Shown piece by piece: positions 21,875 through 28,376 of a stretch of 28,376 nt of DNA. The notes under the pieces are model-generated. The model was not told where the DNA came from. It saw only the letters and a program-made list of their open reading frames with translations, and ran no database searches. The position numbers were made by a program, and so were the translations under genes. The DNA is from Heterotrichella gracilis (lineage: Eukaryota > Sar > Xanthophyceae > Tribonematales > Xanthonemataceae), in contig JAULBX010028538.1 of the NCBI GenBank assembly GCA_032358255.1, positions 1 to 28,376 on the forward strand, in the 5' to 3' direction. The first letter of the stretch is position 1; every line of letters begins with the position of its first letter.

Positions 21875-24800
21875 CTAGAAAGGCAGAGGAATAGTGGCTG
21901 GGTCGATGTTGGGGTTGGTCTCAGAGCTGCCTGTCTCGCCAACCTTTGCGGCCCACCCAGCGAATGGCCCCTTGTAGCCCTGGCTGCCTGCTGTGTTCCT
22001 GTCTATGTAAGTGGCAGCATCACCACCAGCCTTGTAGTATGTGTTACCACCCAGGTCCAGGTCAGCATAGCTTGCCACTGCTGGGTAGAAGGGGGGCTGG
22101 CCAGTGTTGGTGGCGCCGTTGGAGCAGCTGCAGGGACAGTAGACAGTGTCAGCATGCTGGAACTAAGGGCGTCAAGAGTCAAGCATGTGGGTTTGGAAGT
22201 GGGGGGCTCTGGTGATCACAGGCAATTTGCTGCATGGTAGGACACTGCAGTTAACGGAATTACATATGGCGCATGCACAATCGGTGTTAAAAATGCAGGC
22301 ACTGCATTGCAAATGAATGTTGCATGCAGCACAGGAGTTTACTGGGGCAAGCAATCCACTGCCAGACAGTCACCGAGGACCCACCTTGTTGCTGAGCAGT
22401 CTGAGTTGGTGCACAGGCATCCCATGTCCACCACCTCGAACATGGACCCGGTGATACTCTTCAGCTGGCTCAGCTGGCTGCTCACACCGGACCACTGTGC
22501 AGTGGCCTCCCCGGTGATGTACCACTGGCTGCCGATGTCTGCGTAGATGGCGCCATACTTCTTGAGGGCCACGCAGATGGTCTTGGACACTGTGTTGAAG
22601 GTGTTGCAGTCCACCGCGTTTGCCCTCAGCCGCACTTTCATGCCCATCCAGGGGCTATCAGGGTCATTCACGCCTGGGGAGCAAGGGGGCACAAGGTGAG
22701 GTCAAGATTTGCATGAGGGGAAAGGGCTTTGGTGGGATGACGTCAAGGGTAAGGATTTTGTGAAAGTGCAATTTGATGCAAATCAGACTGGTGGAAGAGG
22801 ACCATCACTTTGTGAGGCTGGTAGCAAGGGTTGCTTAAACGGGTACTAAAATCTGGACAGTTTGCTCTACCAACAGGAGTTAGTAATGTGCAGATTTGCA
22901 CTACCACCACCATCCCCTCACCTGCAGTCACGCCATGTGTCGCGCCGTTGTTGGGATCATACACTCCGCTGCGCACATTGGGGCCAGTGAAGCGGATGGG
23001 GTGCTTGATCTCCCCATCAACCACTGTCTCCTTGTACTTGATCAGTCCAGGGTAGATGGGCAGGCCAGCGGCATCGCCAGAGGTATAACCATATGGCCTG
23101 TAGGTGTTGACTTTCAGGTCAAACTTGGCGCCATTTCCTGCTGTCCACCCAGTCTGACCCGGGGCTGGGGCCACTGACTTAAATGTCTCATACAGGGTGC
23201 AGGTGGAGTTGTCCAACACAATAACATGGCGATCGCCCGTGCAGGTGTTGATCGGGCACTGGTTGTTGCCCACCCCCTCAATGGTGGCGTTGGCTGGGAT
23301 GGGGTATGGCCCTGCATCTGAATCACTGGGATAGAGATTGAAGTTCATGCTGACAGGGGCTGCGCCATTGACGTAGGTGACTGGGATGCCATACTGAGCG
23401 GGGTTTCCCTGCGCATCGTTCTGGGATCCGGCAAAGTCTGTGTGCAGGCCAGCCCCACCGATGAGGGGGAGGATGTTGGCTGAGCGGGGATGCACCGGTG
23501 CTGCGCTGATGTCCTGGTTCCAGGGGTTGTTGGCGGGGAACATGGGGCAGCTGCCATCGGAGTTGCGGGTGGCTGTGCCGGGGAGGTTGGCCAGGGCGGT
23601 GGCAAAGGCTGCGGTGCCACCGGCAAGCAGCTGGCGCCCGGTGGTGGCTGGTGTGGTGGCTGATGTGGTGGTCGACCCCATGAGCTTGCGTGTGAGCTTG
23701 CGGGCACACGAGGCTGTGGGGGCAACGTAGTCGGAGAGAGCATCCACTGTTGCCTGCAAAGGGAAACGATTGGAATGATCAGGAGAAAAATGGCATGCGC
23801 AGCAAAATGAGCCGCCTGATCACGGCGCCTAATGTTTAGGCGCAGGATGACGGCCCAGACCTGCCCAAAGTGCTACCAATGATAGGATGCAATCATGCCC
23901 AACAGGTTTGAGACCATGCAAGGCAATCTTGTACTGGACACAGGGTTCCAAAAGTTCAGGCACACGCTGAAGGTTTCTTTCCTCAACATCCTAAACCCTA
24001 CACCAGAACCCTCCCCACCTGCATGACGCGCATCTCCACCATCGGCATGGTACTGCCAGGCGCCAGCACCACTGTATTGTCATGGAAGTGGATGCCCTTG
24101 TTGGGGGGAAGCACCTGCTTGCTCTGGCCCACCACCTTGGGGCTGAGGTTGTAGATGACGCCTGCGTGCATGGTGGCGGCCACGCTGTACAGCACGTTGT
24201 TGCTCACGCTGCTGTCCTTGGCGCCGTAGAAGGCGATGCCCGCACCTGCAAATGGGGGTTGGTAGTGGAGGTCAGGAGGCACAAAATGCAAATGTGCTTT
24301 GGTCATGGGGGCGGCAATCTAGGGCAGAGGCAGAACAGTGTATGTCTTAGAATCTGAGTGCCTATGATGCTTAAAATGAAATCGGTGTATGTATATTTCC
24401 ACCTTGGCTGAATAGCACATTCTCGATGTCATCTGATTCAGCATGATGCCCGCAGTCAGCATGTCAGTAAGACATATGTACAAAACATATGTAAGACATA
24501 TGCACAAACCACCCCTCCATTCCTCCACTCACCCTGTCCATTGATGATGTTGTTCCCGGTGACTGTGTTATCCCTGTTGTCATGGAACTCTGGGTCGTGA
24601 TCCTGTGCATAGCTGGGATCCATGTACTGGGGCTCGGTATTGTCAGAGCCAATCAGAATGCCGCGGTCAGCAAAGTTCTTGATGTAATTGTTTGTGATGA
24701 GGTTGTTGCGGGAGCCGCCGCCCAGCACCATGCCACTGCCACCCACATCGTGGATGTAGTTGTCCTGCAACAGGGGGAGTAAGGTGGTTGGTCAGAAGGA

Positions 24801-27800
24801 GATGATTGTTCAGGACCAGAACCAGGGACATAGCGTGTAATCGGTGGTGAGCGGGCTGGGCATCAGAATGCAACTGCTGAGGAGAACCAAGTTCATCAGA
24901 ATAAACCACAGCTACTGTTCAGCACCCCAGAGCTCGTGCAAGCTCACACCAGGGACGGTAGTATAGGACTATTTCTGGACTATATTGTGACAAGAATACA
25001 CCTCTGCTCATGTGAACCACACTCCCCCTTCTACCTGCCACCTATCGCACCTACCTTGATGGTGAGGTAGTTCCCGTTGCGCACTTCAATCCCTGTGCTG
25101 CCAGTGTCCTTGATCTCCAGCCTGCTGATGACCACATCCCTGATGAAGGTGGACAGCTTCAGACCATAGCTGCCGCAGCCGCTCAGCACCATGTCCTGGA
25201 ACAGGGAGTAGGGCCTGCAAGGGGGAAAGGGGAGTCAGCAGTGAGGCAGGGGAGGGGGTGTGAGCAGTAGGGCAAAGCAGGGAGGGGAGACAGGCAATGT
25301 GGCAAAGCTCCCACGGGCCCTTGAGTCAGCGACTCCTTTCTCAGAGAAAAGACTTCCAAATGTTGCATGTGTCTATCCAATATAGCATGACCTGATATGT
25401 ACACTACTAATCCATAATTCAATTCCAGCGGACCATACACCCCACACCCTGGCTCACCTGTAGTTGGGGTAGTTGTGGTTCTTGACGTAGAAGTCCCAGT
25501 AGGTGCTGCCACCCCCGCCATGGCCCTCGTTCAGCTGCATGCAGGGCCCGCTGCCACCGCTCATGTGCACATCCACGTTCTGGAGGGTGAGGTGCGCCGC
25601 GCCGCCATTGTCGCCGTCACCGGCAAACACACAGGGCCTGCCGTTGTCCAGATTGGTGCACACAATGCGCGCGCGTCCGCTGGCCAGGGTTGCTGGCTCT
25701 GTGATGATTGTGATGTTGGGGCGGTACATGCTGATGGGGCCGGGGTGGTCCTGGCCGCCGCGCAGCAGGATCCTGCAAAGTTTGACCACAGCCACGTCAG
25801 CAAATATTCTGGGGCAATCTAGGCACTGCCTTCAAATTCCTTTTATATCACTTATTTACACTGCTGGGATCCCTTGTCAGGAAATTTCACTTGCAAAATC
25901 CTCCCATGCTTTGGCAAACAAGGAGCAAAGAAATGATGGCACTGCACTACTGTACATGTGGTGCCCTGGTGCGAGCCAGTGGCCCCCTAACTACGCCTCT
26001 GTGCGTTCCCTTTCTTTCTTTCTTTCTATAGGTTAATGGAGGGCATCAAATTTAACAACCCAATGGATGGACAAAACCCTTACTAGGGTTCCCCACCTGT
26101 CGCACTGTCTGGAGACCACAATTGACAGCGCCATCATGATGGTCTTCACAGGGCCGGATGGGAGGCCATAGTAGGGGTAGGTCTGGCCGTCATCGCCATT
26201 CTGTGCATCCACAATCACAGTGCCGCACCCGCCTGATTGGCCGCTGTACCAGAAGTCGAATGGCCACTGCTTGTCAAAATCTGGGAGGTTGCCAGGTCCG
26301 GGGTACTCTGACTTGCCTGCAGTAACAGTCAGGTTAAAAAACAGAACAGAATCATTACCAAATGGCGTTCTTTGATGGCAATGACCAATGTCCATAGACA
26401 TTGCTGAAGCTATTTCCAATGTCAACAAGTGCAACGCAAGGATTTTGACTACATGCCATGAATCCTGCCCCCATGATACAGTCCTCCAAGCGCTGTTGCT
26501 GCATGACAATAGCACATGCAGCAGACAATGAATCATGTAGCGGCCATGCACTCCCTGCCACCTGCCACCTGCAACAGGTCTTTATTATTCCTTACCTGCA
26601 ACGGGGTTTGGGGGCCAGGCCTTGCCAGACCCGCCGCTGGACCTGGCACCGATGTCCCCGCTCCTGGCATTGCCATCGAAATCATCGGTCACGCTGGCAA
26701 TTGCCTGCGCGCCCCCAACTGCAGCGCCACATGATGGCCTGAAGGAAGCGCTCAGATTAGGGTTGGCCTCCACACTGCCTGGGTCACAGGAGGCGCCGAC
26801 GGAGGCGCACTGCGTGTTCCAGCCAGCGGCGTTGCCCACAAACTTGGTTGCTGGGCGCTCATCCTCCAGCATGGCGCCTGTGCCCCACTTGAAAGGGGTC
26901 TGCGCCCTGCTCTTGGCGTCGTAGTAGATGTTGTTGGCCATGGTGAGGGAGGAGGTGGCATCCAGGCCGTCCACTGCAGGGGAGGAGGGCGGGTGTGAAT
27001 AACCAAGGGTAATAAAGTTGGGCATGTATCGGCAACTCTTGCTTCATCATGCAACTACACATTGATTGAATGGCCGTCAGGCTGCCATTTGGGACACATA
27101 GCTAAAATATACTGGATGGTACCGGGGCCTGGTTGCTGCTAGATGCAAAGTGCGCATTTTTCTCAGCTGTGCTGCACTTAGGTAATGGAAAACATGGTTC
27201 GGGCCTTATACAACTTGTAACAACCAGTACATATAATTCCAATGCAGCATCTAACCCACTGATAGCTCTGCCAAGCAGAAAGGTGGTGTACAGGTGCTGC
27301 ACATTTCAACCTACCAACATCTGCTCGGATCTGGAACACAGGCCCTGCACGGGCAGTGGCAGACTTTGCCAGGATGTTGTTGCGGATGTCCACGTTCTTG
27401 CACTTGGCGTAGGTGTTGTCGTCATGGGGCACTGAGTTGACCAGGATGGCACTCTGTGCACCCTCCTGAGTGGCCCACAGGGTGTTGAAGTAGACCTGCA
27501 GTTAGGGGGAAAATAGGCATCAGTCAAGCCACACTTGGTGTGTCATTGAACTTAGCTTTATTTGACTGGTCCTGTGTTGCTCAAATATATTTCCAGAAAA
27601 AACAAACACGCTTTACTGCGCACACAGCTGCTATGCCCAGCACATGCTCTCATGCACCCTTTGCAATGACACATGGGATGCAGCCACATCACATCACCTA
27701 CCTTGGCGTTGCTTGCCCCCCACAGGTTGATGCCAGCGTTGAATGTGTTGTCGATGATGTTGTTCTGGATGGTTGTGTCTAGGGCCTCCTGCTTGGCAGC

Positions 27801-28355
27801 GTTGTTGGTGGTGTCAAAGTACTCGCTCTCAGTGTGGAAGCCGGCGTTGATGCCAAAGCCTGCGATCTGGATGTAGTTCCGCTGGATGAGCCAGGAGCGG
27901 CTGCCACCAGCAAGGTGCACACCTGGGGGGGGAGGCGCCAGGTGGCAGGCTGTCAGTGGATGCTGGTGGCAAGACGTTGGTTCAATGCCGTGTGCCGTTC
28001 TATGCAATAAATTTTGTATTTTAACTAAATTGTTTACTGCAATAAATTGTAAAAGAGCACGATAACTCAGCGCAATCAGGCAGCCTTTTTACAGCCGCTG
28101 TAAAATAGAGGAAGAGACACGTCAGGCAATGGAGGTACCAGGAGCACGTTGATCTGGGTCCTATCACTAACACAATCAACATGATCATGACCTATCCTCA
28201 CCAGCATTTGCCACATCATGGATGTAGTTGTCCTGGATGGTCACATTGGTCGCAGCTGTGCCCTCAATGCCGTGGCCATAGGTCTTCATGCGGAACCCAC
28301 AGTTGTAGATCTCGCTATCCCTGATCACCACTTTCTTGATCCCAGGGCCAGGTGC
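21875..28355 (-). CDS. Copy B: secreted parallel beta-helix protein, 3' part (5' end outside window)
   Basis: Inverted paralogue of copy A. Exons in coding order: 28355-28202, 27922-27702, 27495-27315, 26973-26596, 26316-26097, 25772-25458, 25214-25055, 24764-24533, 24245-24019, 23753-22922, 22673-22385 and 22127-21875 (TAG stop). Every exon has exactly the length of its partner in copy A (154, 221, 181, 378, 220, 315, 160, 232, 227, 832, 289 and 253 bases), and all splice phases agree. Protein differences are scattered and mostly conservative, for example VYFNTLW for VYYNTLW, DFWYSGQSGG for DYWYNGQTGG, and INTCTGDRH for ITKCKGDRH. No frameshift or premature stop is visible, so the traced part looks functional. 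Domain order is as in copy A. Homology to A stops five bases after the stop codon. Confidence 0.86.
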
Positions 28356-28376
28356 CTGTGGGGACAGCTTGATGCA
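28300..28376 (-). repeat. 77-base perfect terminal inverted repeat, right end
   Basis: Partner of bases 1-77. The identity stops after exactly 77 bases, a common k-mer length in short-read assembly. Confidence 0.9.

Larger units (their letters stand above)
21870..28376 (-). repeat. Right arm of large inverted repeat (copy B arm)
   Basis: Reverse-complement partner of 1-5790. It is longer because several introns are larger, for example 27923-28201 against 176-390. About 16 kb of unique sequence, holding the SMC gene and copy C, separates the arms. Confidence 0.85.

Noticed and set aside
1-28376. The window as a giant transposon with 6-kb terminal inverted repeats
   Set aside because: The arms are ordinary intron-containing gene copies, no transposase, integrase or polymerase is present, and the exact 77-base end identity is better explained by assembly.
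1-28376. The inverted arms as an assembly hairpin artefact
   Set aside because: The arms carry many independent differences, mostly in introns, with reading frames kept in both, so they are real paralogues.

Overview
The window looks like nuclear DNA of a green alga. Its genes are split into many short exons by GT-AG introns of about 100-500 bases, usually with a (T/C)GCAG acceptor. Exons are GC-rich, and plant-type telomere-like motifs (CCCTAAA) are scattered through non-coding DNA. A trebouxiophyte is my best guess, but that is inference. I see no tRNA, rRNA, CRISPR array, bacterial operon or transposase.

The layout is two arms around a unique centre. The left arm (1-5785, + strand) and the right arm (21875-28376, - strand) carry inverted paralogous copies, A and B, of one secreted, multi-exon protein gene. 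I traced 12 exons in each copy, and every exon has the same length in both. The proteins differ at a few percent of residues, while most introns have diverged inside. Each copy enters the window after its 5' exons. The visible protein has right-handed parallel beta-helix segments (pectate-lyase-like fold) followed by a cysteine-containing C-terminal module that resembles uncharacterised secreted bacterial and fungal proteins. A third piece, C (18013-19937, - strand), holds what looks like the missing front end of the same family: start codon, signal peptide, a DNRLRE/CBM96-like carbohydrate-binding module and the first beta-helix coils. It then stops, with no recognisable 3' exons. Together the pieces suggest an extracellular or wall-associated, glycan-binding and possibly glycan-cleaving protein family.

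The centre (6805-15939, - strand) is one large SMC-family ATPase gene. I assembled it from 29 exons whose reading phases all agree, giving about 1244 residues. It has Walker A, a hinge, the ABC signature and Walker B, but it does not match any standard SMC1-6 class cleanly.

The first and last 77 bases of the window are perfect reverse complements, and the next base differs. That is what a complete de Bruijn-graph contig (k=77) looks like when both ends run into one collapsed repeat. The remaining 5' half of copies A and B therefore probably lies in an adjoining collapsed contig.

Non-genic stretches are 5786-6804, 15940-18012 and 19938-21874. They hold a perfect 25-base palindrome, a palindromic telo-box upstream of the SMC gene and one unexplained 204-codon open frame. 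A foldback element lies inside an SMC intron.
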